From contig JASUTF010000004.1 in assembly GCA_030445695.1 (NCBI GenBank), positions 1-38,875 of the forward strand: a stretch of 38,875 nt of DNA, given 5' to 3'. Shown in pieces: positions 26,410 to 36,851 of this stretch. The first letter of the stretch is position 1. Each line of letters begins with the position of its first letter. The translations under genes were made by a program, and so were the position numbers. The notes under the pieces were generated by a model. It had not been told where the DNA came from and searched no databases. It saw nothing but the letters and a program-made list of their open reading frames with translations. This stretch comes from Candidatus Iainarchaeum sp. Its GTDB lineage: Archaea; Iainarchaeota; Iainarchaeia; JAADDC01.

Positions 26410-26846
26410 AGGTGGACCGCGCCAAGGAACTCGTGGCAGAGATATTCAAGGTGGGCGTGTCCCGCGTTCGCATCCGCCCCGACGCCATCCCCGAAGTGGA
26501 GGAGGCCATGACGAAGGACGATCTCCGTGGGCTCGTGGAACGCGGGGTCATAGAGATCCTTCCCAAGCGCTCCCCGTCCCGCCACCGTGCCCGTTACATC
26601 CACCGGCAGAAGAGGAAGGGGCGCCGCAGGGGTATGGGCTCCAGGAAGGGAAGGCCTGGCGCTCGCCTGCGCCCGAAGCTGGCATGGATGCTGAAGATCC
26701 GGGCAATCCGCCGTTTCCTGCGTGTGCTCCGCTCTGAGGGCAAGATCACGTCCAAGGAGTATAGGAGGATATACATGCTCGCAAAGGGAGGGCACGTGCG
26801 CAGCAGGCGCCACGTGCTCGAGATAATTGAAGAGATGAGGCGGTGA
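26406..26846 (+). CDS. rpl19e: ribosomal protein L19e
   Basis: [44 protein letters not shown]. Confidence 0.97.
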   Translation: MKVDRAKELVAEIFKVGVSRVRIRPDAIPEVEEAMTKDDLRGLVERGVIEILPKRSPSRHRARYIHRQKRKGRRRGMGSRKGRPGARLRPKLAWMLKIRAIRRFLRVLRSEGKITSKEYRRIYMLAKGGHVRSRRHVLEIIEEMRR

Positions 26847-27433
26847 TCATGGCACACGGACCACGGTACAGGGTGAAGTTCAGGCGCATCCGCGAGGGGA
26901 AGACCCGCTATACGAAGCGTCTCAAGCTCATCAAGTCGGGCAAGCCGCGTCTGGTTGTTCGCAGGACTTCCAACAACATACTTGTCCAAGTCGTTGAGTT
27001 CCACCCGGAGGGAGACCGCGTTCTCGCCTCTGCATCCTCTGCGGATCTGAAGCGCCTTGGCTGGAAGGGACACGGGGGCAACACCCCTGCTGCCTACCTC
27101 GTGGGCTTCCTCGCTGCTAAGAGGGCCGTGGCAAAGGGGGTCAAGGAGGCAGTCCTTGACATCGGGTTCGCCACCCCCGTTCACGGATCCGCTCCCTTCG
27201 CCGCCCTGAAGGGGGCCATCGACGCGGGCCTCTCTGTCCCCGCCAGCGAGAGTGCGTTCCCGTCCGAGGAGAGGATCCGCGGGGAGCACATCGCTGCATA
27301 CGCCGAGGCACTCAAGAAGGAGAACCCCGAGCGTTACAAGCGCCAGTTCGGCGCATATTTGAAGAGGGGTCTCAACCCGGAGGATCTCCCCAAGCACTTT
27401 GATGAAATACTCGCGAAGGTGAAGGCAGAATGA
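26843..27433 (+). CDS. rpl18: ribosomal protein L18
   Basis: [47 protein letters not shown] at 26849 is likely. Confidence 0.97.
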   Translation: MIMAHGPRYRVKFRRIREGKTRYTKRLKLIKSGKPRLVVRRTSNNILVQVVEFHPEGDRVLASASSADLKRLGWKGHGGNTPAAYLVGFLAAKRAVAKGVKEAVLDIGFATPVHGSAPFAALKGAIDAGLSVPASESAFPSEERIRGEHIAAYAEALKKENPERYKRQFGAYLKRGLNPEDLPKHFDEILAKVKAE

Positions 27434-28062
27434 AGGAGGACTGGACTCCGAAGACGAAGCTGGGCCGTCTCGTCGCCAACGGAGATATAACGACCATGGA
27501 GGAGGCCCTTGCTACTGGTCTCCCCATAATGGAGCCGGAGATCGTTGATCGGCTCCTGCCCGGCCTTCAATTCGTCATACTCGACAGCAGGGCCACGGTC
27601 CGCGTTACCGACTCCGGTAAGCGCCGTTCCATAGAGGTCCTCGTTGCCGTGGGAAACGGTAACGGCTACGTAGGCGTAGGTTATGGAAAGGCGAAGGAGT
27701 TCAAGACGGCCCTGCAGAAGGCAATCGCGGACGCGAAGAAGAACATCATACGCGTGCGCCGTGGCTGTGGTTCTTGGGAGTGTGGTTGTGGTACGGCGCA
27801 CTCCATTCCCTTCAAGGTGGAGGGGAAGTCAGGTTCCGTGCGCATTACCATCAAGCCCGCCCCCAAGGGCCTTGGTATTGTGGCACCTGACTCTATTAAA
27901 CCCATCTTCCAGCTGGCGGGCATAAAGGATGTCTGGACCCGTGCACGCGGCAACACGAGGAACACCATCAACTTCGCCTACGCGGTGATCGATGCGCTGA
28001 AGAACCTCACAAGGACGAAGATCCGTCCTGAAGAGATTAAGAAGCTAGGGGTGGATTGGTGA
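27430..28062 (+). CDS. rps5: ribosomal protein S5
   Basis: [47 protein letters not shown]. Confidence 0.97.
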   Translation: MKEDWTPKTKLGRLVANGDITTMEEALATGLPIMEPEIVDRLLPGLQFVILDSRATVRVTDSGKRRSIEVLVAVGNGNGYVGVGYGKAKEFKTALQKAIADAKKNIIRVRRGCGSWECGCGTAHSIPFKVEGKSGSVRITIKPAPKGLGIVAPDSIKPIFQLAGIKDVWTRARGNTRNTINFAYAVIDALKNLTRTKIRPEEIKKLGVDW

Positions 28063-28523
28063 TGGCTTACGCGGTTGTTCTCGTCAGGGGGCTCGTGGGC
28101 GTCCGCAAGGAGATAAAGGAGGCGATCCACCGCCTTCGCCTCACCCGTGTGAACCACGCCGTTGTCGTCCCGGAGACCCCTGAGATGAGGGGCATGCTCA
28201 ACCTCGCCCAGGGCTACGTTACGTGGGGCGAGATCGATAAGGACACACTGGAGCACCTCCTCCTGAAGTGGGGGCGCTTCGAGGGCGACGTCCCCGTGAC
28301 GAAGAAGGAGATCGAGTCCAGAACGGGCATGTCCTGGGACGAGTTCCTTGATGCAGTTCTCAAGGGCAAGATCAAGCTCTCTGACGTCGGTGTGAAGCCC
28401 TTCCGTCTTCACCCGCCCCGCAAGGGATACGAGCGTGGCGGCGTGAAGCGTTCCTTCAAGGCGGGCGGTGCCCTTGGATACAGGGGCGAGCACATCAACG
28501 ATCTGCTCAGGAGGATGAGCTGA
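28062..28523 (+). CDS. rpl30: ribosomal protein L30
   Basis: [46 protein letters not shown]. Confidence 0.96.
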   Translation: MAYAVVLVRGLVGVRKEIKEAIHRLRLTRVNHAVVVPETPEMRGMLNLAQGYVTWGEIDKDTLEHLLLKWGRFEGDVPVTKKEIESRTGMSWDEFLDAVLKGKIKLSDVGVKPFRLHPPRKGYERGGVKRSFKAGGALGYRGEHINDLLRRMS

Positions 28524-28524
28524 A

Positions 28525-28953
28525 ATGGTGGTGCGCCGCAGGAAGAAGTATAGGAAGAAGCTGGGAGAGAGGACGTATCACGGCAACACAAAGAACCGCA
28601 GGGGAAAGGGTGTAAAGGGAGGCAAGGGCTGGTCCGGCCGCTGGGGCCAGAAGCAGATCAAGGCAATCCTCGAGATAAGGAAGGAAAAGGGATTCACGCC
28701 CGTGCGCCGCAGGGAGGTCATTGCCATCAACGTGGCGGACCTTGACGACCTTGCCCTATCGGGCATCCTGCCCAAGGAGGGCAAGAAGTACGTGTTCGAT
28801 GCGCGCTCCTTCGGGGTGGACAAGGTCCTCGGAAGGGGCTACATCACAGTCCCTGTCATCGTGAAGAACGCAACGGTCACCCAGAGGGCGGCCATGAAGA
28901 TCGTGGAAGCAGGCGGAGAGGTGGAGGGTTTTGGCGCTGAGGCAAACGATTGA
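28525..28953 (+). CDS. rpl15: ribosomal protein L15
   Basis: RTYHGNTKNRRGKGVKGGKGWSGRWGQK. Confidence 0.96.
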   Translation: MVVRRRKKYRKKLGERTYHGNTKNRRGKGVKGGKGWSGRWGQKQIKAILEIRKEKGFTPVRRREVIAINVADLDDLALSGILPKEGKKYVFDARSFGVDKVLGRGYITVPVIVKNATVTQRAAMKIVEAGGEVEGFGAEAND

Positions 28954-30325
28954 GCGGATCTACTCCCTGTTCCCGGAGGTAGCACCTCCTAAAACCCCCC
29001 TCACGCTCCGCCAGAAGCTCATGTGGACGGGCGTTGCTCTCGTAATCTTCTTCATCATGGGTTATATCCGCCCATGGGGGCTGAGCAGTGCTGCCAATGA
29101 GCAGCTCAGCTTCTTCTCCCTCGTTCTCGCGTCCCAGCTCGGTTCAATCATATCCGCCGGTATAGGCCCCATCGTGCTCGCATCCATTATCCTCCAGCTC
29201 TTCGTGGGATCCGGCATCATCCAGCTTGACCTCTCCAACCCGGACGACCGTGCATACTTCACAGGCCTTCAGAAGCTGCTTGCGGTCGTTCTTGCGTTCT
29301 TCGAGGCATATGTCTATTCGAGGAGCTATCTCGTTGCCGTCCCGGGCTTCGAGTGGCTCGTCATTCTCCAGGTGGCCCTTGGCTCCATCGCCCTGATGTA
29401 CCTCGATGAACTCGTCATGAAGTGGGGCCTCGGCTCGGGAATATCTTTGTTCATTGCGGGCGGTGTGGCCAGGAGCATGTTCGTGCGCCTTGCAGGCCCT
29501 GAGGGCAGCGTCCTTGCCGAACTCTGGAGCGCCCTGAGCACTGGCGCACTGGCCCAGGCGATAGTGCCCCTCTGGATCATTCTGGCCACTGTGATCGTCT
29601 TCTTCTTCGTCGTGTACGCCGAGGGCATCCACGTGGAGATCCCCATCACGTGGGCCCGTGCTCGCGGTGCCGGTGGCCGCTACCCCGTAAAACTCCTCTA
29701 CCTGTCTAACATCCCCGTGATCCTTGCCGCAGCCATATTCGCCAACGTCCAGCTCCTCGCATACCTCGCGAAGGACGTGCCATACCTCTCCACGGTGCTC
29801 GGCCAGTACGAGCAGATCCCCACGGGTAACGGCGGGTACAGGTACGAACTTGTCGGGGGGCTTGCGTATTACCTCCGCCCGCCCAGCGCCCTGCTGGAGA
29901 AACTGGTGACCACGTTCGCCACTGGAACCCCTTACCCCGGTCTTCTCATGGATCTCGTCCACGCGTTCATCTATATTGTCCTGCTGACGCTCACGGCAGT
30001 CTTCTTCGGGAAGCTGTGGCTTGAGCTCTCGGGCATGGGCCCCAGGCAGATAGCGGAGCAGCTGGTGCGTTCAGGGTTCACCGTGCCGGGCTTCCGCAGG
30101 GATCCGCGTGTCGTTGAGAAGGTGCTCGAGCGTTACATCCCCGTGGTGGCGGTCCTCGGATCTGCTTTTGTGGGCCTCCTCGCTGCCTTCACGGACGTGT
30201 TCGGTGGCCTGACGAGCGGTATGGGCATACTCCTTGCCGTGAGCATCGTCTACAGGTACTATGAACTGTTGATGCGGGAGCAGCTGCTTGAGCAGCACCC
30301 GCAGGTTGCGAAGGTGTTGGGATGA
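28931..30325 (+). CDS. secY: preprotein translocase subunit SecY
   Basis: TTG start. FPEVAPPKTPLTLRQKLMWTGVALVIFFIMGYIRPWG, ten TM segments, MGPRQIAEQLVRSGFTVPGFR. Confidence 0.97.
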   Translation: MALRQTIERIYSLFPEVAPPKTPLTLRQKLMWTGVALVIFFIMGYIRPWGLSSAANEQLSFFSLVLASQLGSIISAGIGPIVLASIILQLFVGSGIIQLDLSNPDDRAYFTGLQKLLAVVLAFFEAYVYSRSYLVAVPGFEWLVILQVALGSIALMYLDELVMKWGLGSGISLFIAGGVARSMFVRLAGPEGSVLAELWSALSTGALAQAIVPLWIILATVIVFFFVVYAEGIHVEIPITWARARGAGGRYPVKLLYLSNIPVILAAAIFANVQLLAYLAKDVPYLSTVLGQYEQIPTGNGGYRYELVGGLAYYLRPPSALLEKLVTTFATGTPYPGLLMDLVHAFIYIVLLTLTAVFFGKLWLELSGMGPRQIAEQLVRSGFTVPGFRRDPRVVEKVLERYIPVVAVLGSAFVGLLAAFTDVFGGLTSGMGILLAVSIVYRYYELLMREQLLEQHPQVAKVLG

Positions 30326-30912
30326 TCGTGGTGGTAGGTGGCGTGCCGGGGTCCGGCAAGACCTCGGTGATACGCCGTGCACGGGAGATCGAGGACTTCG
30401 ACTACGTGAACTACGGAGACCTCTTTCTGGAACTCGCCCGCGAACTCTACGGCGTAGAGCACCGCGACGACATGAGAAGGACCCTCTCGATCCACGAGTA
30501 CAGACGGCTCCACCGTGCCGTTGCGGACCGCATCCGCGAGATCGACTACAGGGACATAAGGAAGCCCGTTGTCGTGGACACGCACTTCATGATCGCGACG
30601 CCCACCGGCTTCTACCCCGGTTTCCCGGAATACGTCATACGCCACATACCGGCTGTTGCATGGGTTCTGATCGAGGCAGAGCCGGATGAGATCCGCCAGC
30701 GCAGGGAAGCGGACGCGAGCATGCGAAAGCGTGGCGGGGGCATAGAGGACGACATCTGGACGCACCAGGATCTGAACAGGAGCGCGGCGGTTCTATACGC
30801 CTACCTGACGAACGGCACCGTCTACATCATCCACAACAGGCAGGGCAAGCTTGAGGAGGCGGCCAGGGAACTGGCAGAGGTGATCAGGAGATGCAGGACT
30901 GGCTCATTGTGA
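30322..30912 (+). CDS. adkA: archaeal adenylate kinase (AdkA)
   Basis: MIVVVGGVPGSGKTSVIRRA...VDTHFMIATPTGFYPGFPEYV; between secY and DUF106. Confidence 0.95.
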   Translation: MIVVVGGVPGSGKTSVIRRAREIEDFDYVNYGDLFLELARELYGVEHRDDMRRTLSIHEYRRLHRAVADRIREIDYRDIRKPVVVDTHFMIATPTGFYPGFPEYVIRHIPAVAWVLIEAEPDEIRQRREADASMRKRGGGIEDDIWTHQDLNRSAAVLYAYLTNGTVYIIHNRQGKLEEAARELAEVIRRCRTGSL

Positions 30913-31271
30913 CTCTCGCGGCGTTCGTCTACGCCCTTGCCATGTACGCTTTCAACCGCGTCTTCCGCCTCGAGGAGCGAAACAGGGCAATACTTGAAAT
31001 GTCAAAGCGCCTGAGCAAGGACCCTGATTCCGTCACGGAGGAGGAAATTGCAGAGCACACGAAGAACATGTATAAGATCATGGGCCTGCGTCTGGTCATG
31101 TTATTTATTGTTTTCTACCCCCTTTACTACGCGTTCAGTTCTCGGTACGGTACAATTGAGACGCCCCTCGGCCAGTGGTACTGGCTCTGGTGGTTCGTGG
31201 TGTCATCCATCGTGGCGAACATCGTGGTAGGAGGTGTAATGAAATGGTTAGCCCTATCAAGAGGCGATTGA
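30891..31271 (+). CDS. DUF106 (EMC3/TMCO1-family) membrane protein
   Basis: TM segments, the MYKIMGLRLVMLFIVFYPLYYAF block and genomic position after adkA. Confidence 0.88.
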   Translation: MQDWLIVTLAAFVYALAMYAFNRVFRLEERNRAILEMSKRLSKDPDSVTEEEIAEHTKNMYKIMGLRLVMLFIVFYPLYYAFSSRYGTIETPLGQWYWLWWFVVSSIVANIVVGGVMKWLALSRGD

Positions 31272-31585
31272 AGAAGGTGATCCGTCGTACTCCTGGTGGC
31301 CGCCTTGCTATTCACTTCCGCAAGGAGAAGACGGGCAAGCACGTCTGCGCCATATGCGGGAAGCCCCTGCATGGTGTGCCTCACGGGAAGCGGCCCTCAC
31401 AGGTTCGCAAACTCGCTAAGACCGAGAGGAGGCCCGAGCGTGTTTTTGGAGGCGTCCTCTGCCCGGAATGCACTCGCCGCGTCATAGAGGAGGCGTTCTA
31501 CGTGAAGCGGGGCGTGAAGGATATTTCAGAGATCGACATGAGGGACCGCAAGTACGTCGAGATGGCAATGAAGGTGGTGGGCTGA
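31244..31585 (+). CDS. rpl34e: ribosomal protein L34e
   Basis: KRRLKKVIRRTPGGRLAIHFRKEKTGKHVCAICGKPLHGVPHGKRPS. The real start lies within the longer track ORF. Confidence 0.95.
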   Translation: MVSPIKRRLKKVIRRTPGGRLAIHFRKEKTGKHVCAICGKPLHGVPHGKRPSQVRKLAKTERRPERVFGGVLCPECTRRVIEEAFYVKRGVKDISEIDMRDRKYVEMAMKVVG

Positions 31586-31586
31586 G

Positions 31587-31805
31587 ATGATGGTTCCCGG
31601 ACGCGTTTGCGTTAAGGTTACCGGCCGCGACGCCGGTGCAAAGGTCGTCATCGTCAAGAACATAGACGACGTGTTCGCAGAGGTAGTCACGAGGGGAGGC
31701 AAGAGGAGGAAGGTGAACAAGCGCCACCTGCTCCCCACGGAGACGATCATGGAGATCGAGGGCCTTTCTGACGAGGAAATTGCGAAGAAGCTGGAGGAAG
31801 CGTGA
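31587..31805 (+). CDS. rpl14e: ribosomal protein L14e
   Basis: VPGRVCVKVTGRDAGAKVVIVKNIDD...RKVNKRHLLPTE. Confidence 0.94.
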   Translation: MMVPGRVCVKVTGRDAGAKVVIVKNIDDVFAEVVTRGGKRRKVNKRHLLPTETIMEIEGLSDEEIAKKLEEA

Positions 31806-32830
31806 TGCCGTTCCCGTGGGAGGGCCCCAAGAAGTTTCTCATACGTGCCAGGGAGCCAGAGGGGCCGTGGGGCAAGCGGCCCGAGGAGAGGAGCGTGGAG
31901 GAACTCTTCAAGGCGTCGATGATCGTCCTTGACAAACCCGCGGGGCCCACATCCCACGAGGTCGTTGCATGGGTTCGCAAGCTCCTGAACCTGAGAAAGG
32001 CGGGCCACGCGGGGACACTGGACCCCCGGGCCACTGGCGTCCTCCCCATTGGCGTGAACTCTGGAACTAAGGTTCTTCAGGCACTCATTCTTGCCGGAAA
32101 GGAGTATGTTGGGATCATGCACCTGCACGGCGACGTCCCCGAGGAGCGGATAAGAGAAATCGCCAGGGAGTTCGTTGGGGACCTTTATCAGCGACCCCCC
32201 GTCAAGTCCGCCGTGAAGCGACGCCTGCGCATAAGGACCGTATACTACCTGGACATCATAGAGGTGGACGGGAGGGATGTGGTCTTCCGTGCCGGGACCT
32301 CCGCGGGCACGTATATCCGCAAGCTCTGCCACGACATGGGTCTCGCCCTCGGCGTCGGCGCACACATGGCGGAGCTGAGGAGGACGAAGGTGGGTGGCTA
32401 CACGGAGGACCGTGCGGTGACGCTCCAGGAAGTGGTGGACGCATACCACTTCTGGAAAGAGAACGGTATGGAGGAGCCCATCCGAAGGGTGCTCCTGCCG
32501 GTTGAAACGGCCGTAGTTCACCTGCCCAAAATCATCATACGTGACTCCGCCGTTGCTGCCGTTACCCACGGGGCCAACCTGGCGGTTCCGGGTATACTCG
32601 AGGTTCAGGCGGACATACGTGCTGGGGATATGGTTGCGCTGATGACGAAGAAGGGCGAACTGGTGGCTCTGGCAAAAGCTCTGATGGATGCCGAGCAGAT
32701 GGTGGAAGAAGAGAGGGGATACGCAGCTGACGTTGAGCGCGTTATAATGGAGCAGGGCGTCTATCCGCCCATGTGGAAGAAGAAGCCCAAGGCGTCTGAA
32801 TCAGGATCCGAGAGGGCAGAACAAATGTAA
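31802..32830 (+). CDS. cbf5: tRNA/rRNA pseudouridine synthase Cbf5 (dyskerin/TruB family)
   Basis: IVLDKPAGPTSHEVVAWVRKLLNLRKAGHAGTLDPRATGVLPIGVNSGTK; PUA domain. Confidence 0.97.
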   Translation: MMPFPWEGPKKFLIRAREPEGPWGKRPEERSVEELFKASMIVLDKPAGPTSHEVVAWVRKLLNLRKAGHAGTLDPRATGVLPIGVNSGTKVLQALILAGKEYVGIMHLHGDVPEERIREIAREFVGDLYQRPPVKSAVKRRLRIRTVYYLDIIEVDGRDVVFRAGTSAGTYIRKLCHDMGLALGVGAHMAELRRTKVGGYTEDRAVTLQEVVDAYHFWKENGMEEPIRRVLLPVETAVVHLPKIIIRDSAVAAVTHGANLAVPGILEVQADIRAGDMVALMTKKGELVALAKALMDAEQMVEEERGYAADVERVIMEQGVYPPMWKKKPKASESGSERAEQM

Positions 32831-32885
32831 GCTTTTTAATCGCTACTGTGCCCAGTTTATCTATCGAGTTTTCAAGGGTGATCGC

Positions 32886-33350
32886 GTGACAGCCAACGTG
32901 GAAAGGGAAATAGTCCGTGTGGCGGACGTGGACCTTGACGGTACAAAGCCGCTGCACCGGGCGCTCCAGCGGATAAAGGGAATAGGGGCGAACTTTGCAG
33001 TCATGATCGAACGTGTCTTCTTCGAGGAGACGGGTCTCGACCCGTCCACTCCCCTTGGTAACATACCGGAGGAGAAGATAGAACTTCTCGAGGATATCAT
33101 AAAGAACCCCGTGAAGCACGGCATTCCGGCGTGGGCAGTGAACACACCGAAGGATCTCGAGACGGGCGAGGACAAGCACTACGTGGGCGTGGACCTCGAA
33201 GTTAAGGAGCGTGAGATCCTGCGTCGCGAGGCGGATCTCGGTTCCTACAGGGGCCTCCGCAGGATGTGGGGCCTGAAGGTCCGCGGCCAGCGCACGAAGT
33301 CCAAGGGAAGGAAGAACAAGATCAGCCCGAGGATAAGGAAGAAGAGGTGA
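32886..33350 (+). CDS. rps13: ribosomal protein S13
   Basis: [26 protein letters not shown]...[15 protein letters not shown]-like C-terminus. GTG start. Confidence 0.97.
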   Translation: MTANVEREIVRVADVDLDGTKPLHRALQRIKGIGANFAVMIERVFFEETGLDPSTPLGNIPEEKIELLEDIIKNPVKHGIPAWAVNTPKDLETGEDKHYVGVDLEVKEREILRREADLGSYRGLRRMWGLKVRGQRTKSKGRKNKISPRIRKKR

Positions 33351-33354
33351 CGGT

Positions 33355-33921
33355 ATGGGAGACCCCAAGCGTCAGAAGAGGAAATACTCACGTCCCTATA
33401 AGCGCTGGGACAAGGCGAGGATTATCGAAGAGCGCGGGCTCATGCGCACATACGGTCTCAAGAACAAGAAGGAGCTCTGGTGTGCCCGTGCCGAGCTGAG
33501 GAGGATCCGTGCAAATGCCCGCCGTCTTCTTGCTGCGTCCGGCGAGGAGAAGGAACGCCGTGAGAAGGAGCTTCTCGGCCGTCTCTACCGTCTGGGCCTG
33601 CTTCCGAAGGACGCAACGCTTGACGACGTCCTGTCCCTTGACATCAGGGACATTCTGGAGCGCCGCCTCCAGACGGTGGTGTGGCGCAAGGGCCTTGCAA
33701 GGACGATATTCCAGGCACGCCAGTTCATCGTGCACGGCCACGTCTACGTGGACGGGCGTCGCGTGACCGTCCCTTCCTACTGGGTGAAGCGTGACGAGGA
33801 GGATAAGGTCGCGCTCAACCCCGAGATGCTCGCAGTTCTTCAGGCCCAGCAGCACGCTCCCCAGATCTCTGAAGCTGCTGGTGCCAGCGTGGAGGGTGAA
33901 GTAAATGAAGGCCAGCAGTAA
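33355..33921 (+). CDS. rps4: ribosomal protein S4
   Basis: [25 protein letters not shown]...S4 domain. Confidence 0.97.
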   Translation: MGDPKRQKRKYSRPYKRWDKARIIEERGLMRTYGLKNKKELWCARAELRRIRANARRLLAASGEEKERREKELLGRLYRLGLLPKDATLDDVLSLDIRDILERRLQTVVWRKGLARTIFQARQFIVHGHVYVDGRRVTVPSYWVKRDEEDKVALNPEMLAVLQAQQHAPQISEAAGASVEGEVNEGQQ

Positions 33922-34300
33922 CCGTAGGGCAGTTGTTCACATCTACTCGTCCAAGAACAACACCATCATACACGCCACCGACGAGACGGGGGCTGAGACC
34001 ATAGCGATCGCCTCCGGTGGCATGGTGGTGGACGCGGACAGCAAGAAGGGTACAGCGACTGCCGCCATGAAGGCCATGGAGATTGTCGCCACAAAACTGA
34101 AGGATATGGGGATCAGGCAGGTCATCATCAAGGTCCGTGCACCGGGAGGAACGAAGTCCAAGACACCCGGGCCCGGTGCACAGGCGGCGATCCGTGAACT
34201 CGCCCGTCACGGGCTTGTGCCTGTAGCGATACTGGACGTTACCCCGATCCCGCACGACGGCACCCGCAAGAAGGGTGGAAAGAGGGGAAGGAGAGTATGA
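33905..34300 (+). CDS. rps11: ribosomal protein S11
   Basis: [29 protein letters not shown]...[23 protein letters not shown]. Confidence 0.98.
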   Translation: MKASSNRRAVVHIYSSKNNTIIHATDETGAETIAIASGGMVVDADSKKGTATAAMKAMEIVATKLKDMGIRQVIIKVRAPGGTKSKTPGPGAQAAIRELARHGLVPVAILDVTPIPHDGTRKKGGKRGRRV

Positions 34301-35046
34301 AGATCGAAATGCTCGAAAGGACTGGGGACTCCGCGACGTTCCTCATCAAGGGAGCTCCCCTTGCTTTTGCCAACGCACTCCGCCGTGCGATCATCTCGGA
34401 GGTGCCAGTGTTTGCCATTGAAGACGTTTACTTTTACGAGAACAGCACGTCCATCTGGGATGAGTACATTGCACACCGCCTGGGCCTCGTCCCCCTGAAG
34501 GCGGAGTGGGGAACCTACGACGAGAACAGTGAGGCAAAGTTCTATCTGGACAAGCAGGGACCGGGAACCGTTTATTCCGGCGACCTTCAGCCGGAGACCC
34601 CCGGCGTGGAGGTCGTCGATCCGGAGATCCCCATTGTTATGCTCCGCGAGGGCCAGAACCTCCGCCTCGAGGCGGTTGCAAAGGTCGGCACGGCGAAGAT
34701 CCATGCGAAGTGGCAGGCAGGTCTCGCTTCCTTCAGGCCTGTTGTCCGCGTGGAGATAAAGGACGAGAAGAAGTTCCGTGAGCTTCTGCCTGACATAGAC
34801 CCCAAGGAAGTGGAGAATCAGAACGAGCGCCCGCAGGGCGTGGACTCGAAGATCTATAACCTTGTGGACGAGCTGATCGAGGACTATCCGGACGTGGCCG
34901 AGATAAAGAAGAAGGACGACGTGTTCATCTTCTACGTTGAGTCCTACGGGAACATGCCCGTGGACACCCTTGTTCAGGCGGCTGTCTCTGAGATCCTCCG
35001 CCGCCTCGAAGAATTCCTCACGAAGGTGGAAGGTGAGAAGGCATGA
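34297..35046 (+). CDS. rpoD: DNA-directed RNA polymerase subunit D
   Basis: [54 protein letters not shown]. Confidence 0.97.
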   Translation: MKIEMLERTGDSATFLIKGAPLAFANALRRAIISEVPVFAIEDVYFYENSTSIWDEYIAHRLGLVPLKAEWGTYDENSEAKFYLDKQGPGTVYSGDLQPETPGVEVVDPEIPIVMLREGQNLRLEAVAKVGTAKIHAKWQAGLASFRPVVRVEIKDEKKFRELLPDIDPKEVENQNERPQGVDSKIYNLVDELIEDYPDVAEIKKKDDVFIFYVESYGNMPVDTLVQAAVSEILRRLEEFLTKVEGEKA

Positions 35047-35405
35047 AGCGTACAGGACCCACAAATGTGGTGCTCAGGGAGCTCATCATCGCGCTGGAAA
35101 AGGCGTCCCGCAGGGAAGACGCCCCCATTTGGGATGCCGTTGCCTACGAACTCTCCAGGGCAACGCGTAAACGCGTTCACGTGAACGTTGGCAGGATAAA
35201 CAAGTATGCCAAGGATGGTGACGTCATAGTGGTCCCCGGTAAGGTGCTGGGACTTGGAAAGGTGGATAAAAGAGTGACCGTCGCTGCCTGGGCGTTCTCC
35301 GCCTCGGCAAAGGCGAAGATAGAGAACGCGGGCGGTCGCGCCATCGGTATCCGGGAACTCCTCCAGGAGAATCCCAAGGGCAGCGGCGTCAAGATAATGA
35401 AGTGA
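35043..35405 (+). CDS. rpl18e: ribosomal protein L18e
   Basis: [51 protein letters not shown]. Confidence 0.96.
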   Translation: MKRTGPTNVVLRELIIALEKASRREDAPIWDAVAYELSRATRKRVHVNVGRINKYAKDGDVIVVPGKVLGLGKVDKRVTVAAWAFSASAKAKIENAGGRAIGIRELLQENPKGSGVKIMK

Positions 35406-35415
35406 GGGGAGAGCA

Positions 35416-35829
35416 ATGATCGTGATCGATGGAACGGACGCACCCATGGGCCGTCTTGCCTCCTACGTGGCCAAGCAGCTCCTGAAGGGCGAGACGGTTG
35501 TTGTGGTCAATGCTGAAAAGATCGTCATTTCAGGCGACCCCGACGCCGTGTATGAACGTTACAAGGCACGCCTTGACCTGAAGACACACAGGAACCCCAT
35601 CGTTAACTCTCCAAAGTATCCAAGAACGGTTACGGGGATCTTCCGCCGTGCTGTCCGCGGCATGCTTCCGCGCTGGAGGAAACGTGGCAGGGATGCCTTC
35701 CGCCGCCTGCGTGTCTGGCGCGGCGTCCCTGATGAGGTGAAGGGCATTGACCCCGTGAAGCTGGATTTCAAGCTCCCGAGAACGTATGTGCGTCTTGGCG
35801 ATCTCGCCAAGCGTCTCGGAGGTTGGTAA
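35416..35829 (+). CDS. rpl13: ribosomal protein L13
   Basis: MIVIDGTDAPMGRLASYVAKQLLKGE...AVRGMLPRWRKRGRDAFRRLRVW. Confidence 0.97.
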   Translation: MIVIDGTDAPMGRLASYVAKQLLKGETVVVVNAEKIVISGDPDAVYERYKARLDLKTHRNPIVNSPKYPRTVTGIFRRAVRGMLPRWRKRGRDAFRRLRVWRGVPDEVKGIDPVKLDFKLPRTYVRLGDLAKRLGGW

Positions 35830-35830
35830 C

Positions 35831-36244
35831 ATGGCCAGAAAGAAGAAGCAGGTGATCAATACCAAGGCGAAGAAGAAGCGCGCCGTCGCACGTGCTGCCA
35901 TTCACTACCCCGGCTCCGGAACGCTCCGCATAAACGGCTATACCCTTGACGCTTACACCCAGAACAAGTACATCAGAATGATCATAGAGGAGCCCCTCGT
36001 TCTTGCCGGAGATCTCGCCGGCAAGGTAGATATATACGTCAACGTCGAGGGAGGAGGATTCATGGGCCAGGCCGTGGCGATCCGCGGCGCCATCGCAAAG
36101 GGACTGGCCCAGATCAACGAGGATCTGCGCGACGTCTACATGCAGTATGACAGGACGCTCCTTGTAGACGACGTCCGCCGCGTGGAGCCCAAGAAGCCGC
36201 TTGGCCGCAAGGCGCGTGCCAAGAAGCAGACGTCCTACAGGTGA
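35831..36244 (+). CDS. rps9: ribosomal protein S9
   Basis: KAKKKRAVARAAIHYPGSGTLRINGYTLDA...RRVEPKKPLGRKARAKKQTSYR. Confidence 0.97.
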   Translation: MARKKKQVINTKAKKKRAVARAAIHYPGSGTLRINGYTLDAYTQNKYIRMIIEEPLVLAGDLAGKVDIYVNVEGGGFMGQAVAIRGAIAKGLAQINEDLRDVYMQYDRTLLVDDVRRVEPKKPLGRKARAKKQTSYR

Positions 36245-36249
36245 CCGCC

Positions 36250-36462
36250 ATGCTTCCCCCCGTTCGCTGTTTCACGTGTGGCAAGCCCATTGGCGGTCGC
36301 ATATACAGGGAGTTCAAGGAGCGCGTCGCCAAGGGAGAGGACCCCGAGAAGGTCTTCGAGGACCTTGGCATCAAACGCTACTGCTGCAGGATGACCTTGT
36401 TCACATCAGAGAACTACTTTGAAGAGATACTACCCTACACGACGGTCCGCACCAAGCAGTGA
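36250..36462 (+). CDS. rpoN: DNA-directed RNA polymerase subunit N
   Basis: MLPPVRCFTCGKPIGGRIYREFKERV...LGIKRYCCRMTL. Confidence 0.97.
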   Translation: MLPPVRCFTCGKPIGGRIYREFKERVAKGEDPEKVFEDLGIKRYCCRMTLFTSENYFEEILPYTTVRTKQ

Positions 36463-36515
36463 CCGTCTCCCTTTATTTTTGTTTCTCCCGATCTTTCTCT
36501 TTAGTGTATATGACC

Positions 36516-36532
36516 GGGGCCGTGGTGCAGCC
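36516..36532 (+). repeat. partial 5'-end copy of tRNA-Pro
   Basis: GGGGCCGTGGTGCAGCC versus tRNA-Pro 5' GGGGCCGTGGTGTAGCC (36649-36665): 16/17. Immediately follows the TATA-like GTGTATATGACC. Confidence 0.85.
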
Positions 36533-36645
36533 CACCGAGTGCTTCGGTGGAACGCCCGCGGGTGGGGTCTGCGACCCCACGCACATCCGCTGTGGGTGGT
36601 CGAGCGGAAGCGAAGACCGTCCGTCGTCAGGGCAGAGAATCTGAC
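36532..36645 (+). repeat. tandem hairpin array upstream of tRNA-Pro
   Basis: CCACCGA-GTGCT-TCGGTGG (36532-36550), GTGGGGTC-TGC-GACCCCAC (36562-36580), GGTC-GAGCGGAAGCGAA-GACC (36598-36618), GTCAG...CTGAC (36626-36645). Confidence 0.8.
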
Positions 36646-36648
36646 CAG

Positions 36649-36724
<76 letters not shown>

Positions 36725-36732
36725 CTGCTAGT

Positions 36733-36850
36733 ACATTTCATTTAGCTGCGACTTCGTATCTAGGGGGTCGTAGACCCCTAATACTCACCCCATCACGACG
36801 TTGTCGTGTGCACACAAGCAGAGCTTGCGATGCGGCTCGGTGCGGCGAGC
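36733..36850 (+). repeat. structured element downstream of tRNA-Pro
   Basis: First ~55 nt homologous to 3757-3812. Hairpins GGGGTC-GTA-GACCCC, CACGAC-GTT-GTCGTG, CAAGC-AGA-GCTTG, GGCTCG-GTGCGG-CGAGCC. Confidence 0.78.
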
Positions 36851-36851
36851 C

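Noticed and set aside
31526-32569. 347-aa minus-strand ORF
   Set aside because: Antisense shadow of L34e/L14e/Cbf5, which are clearly conserved on the plus strand.
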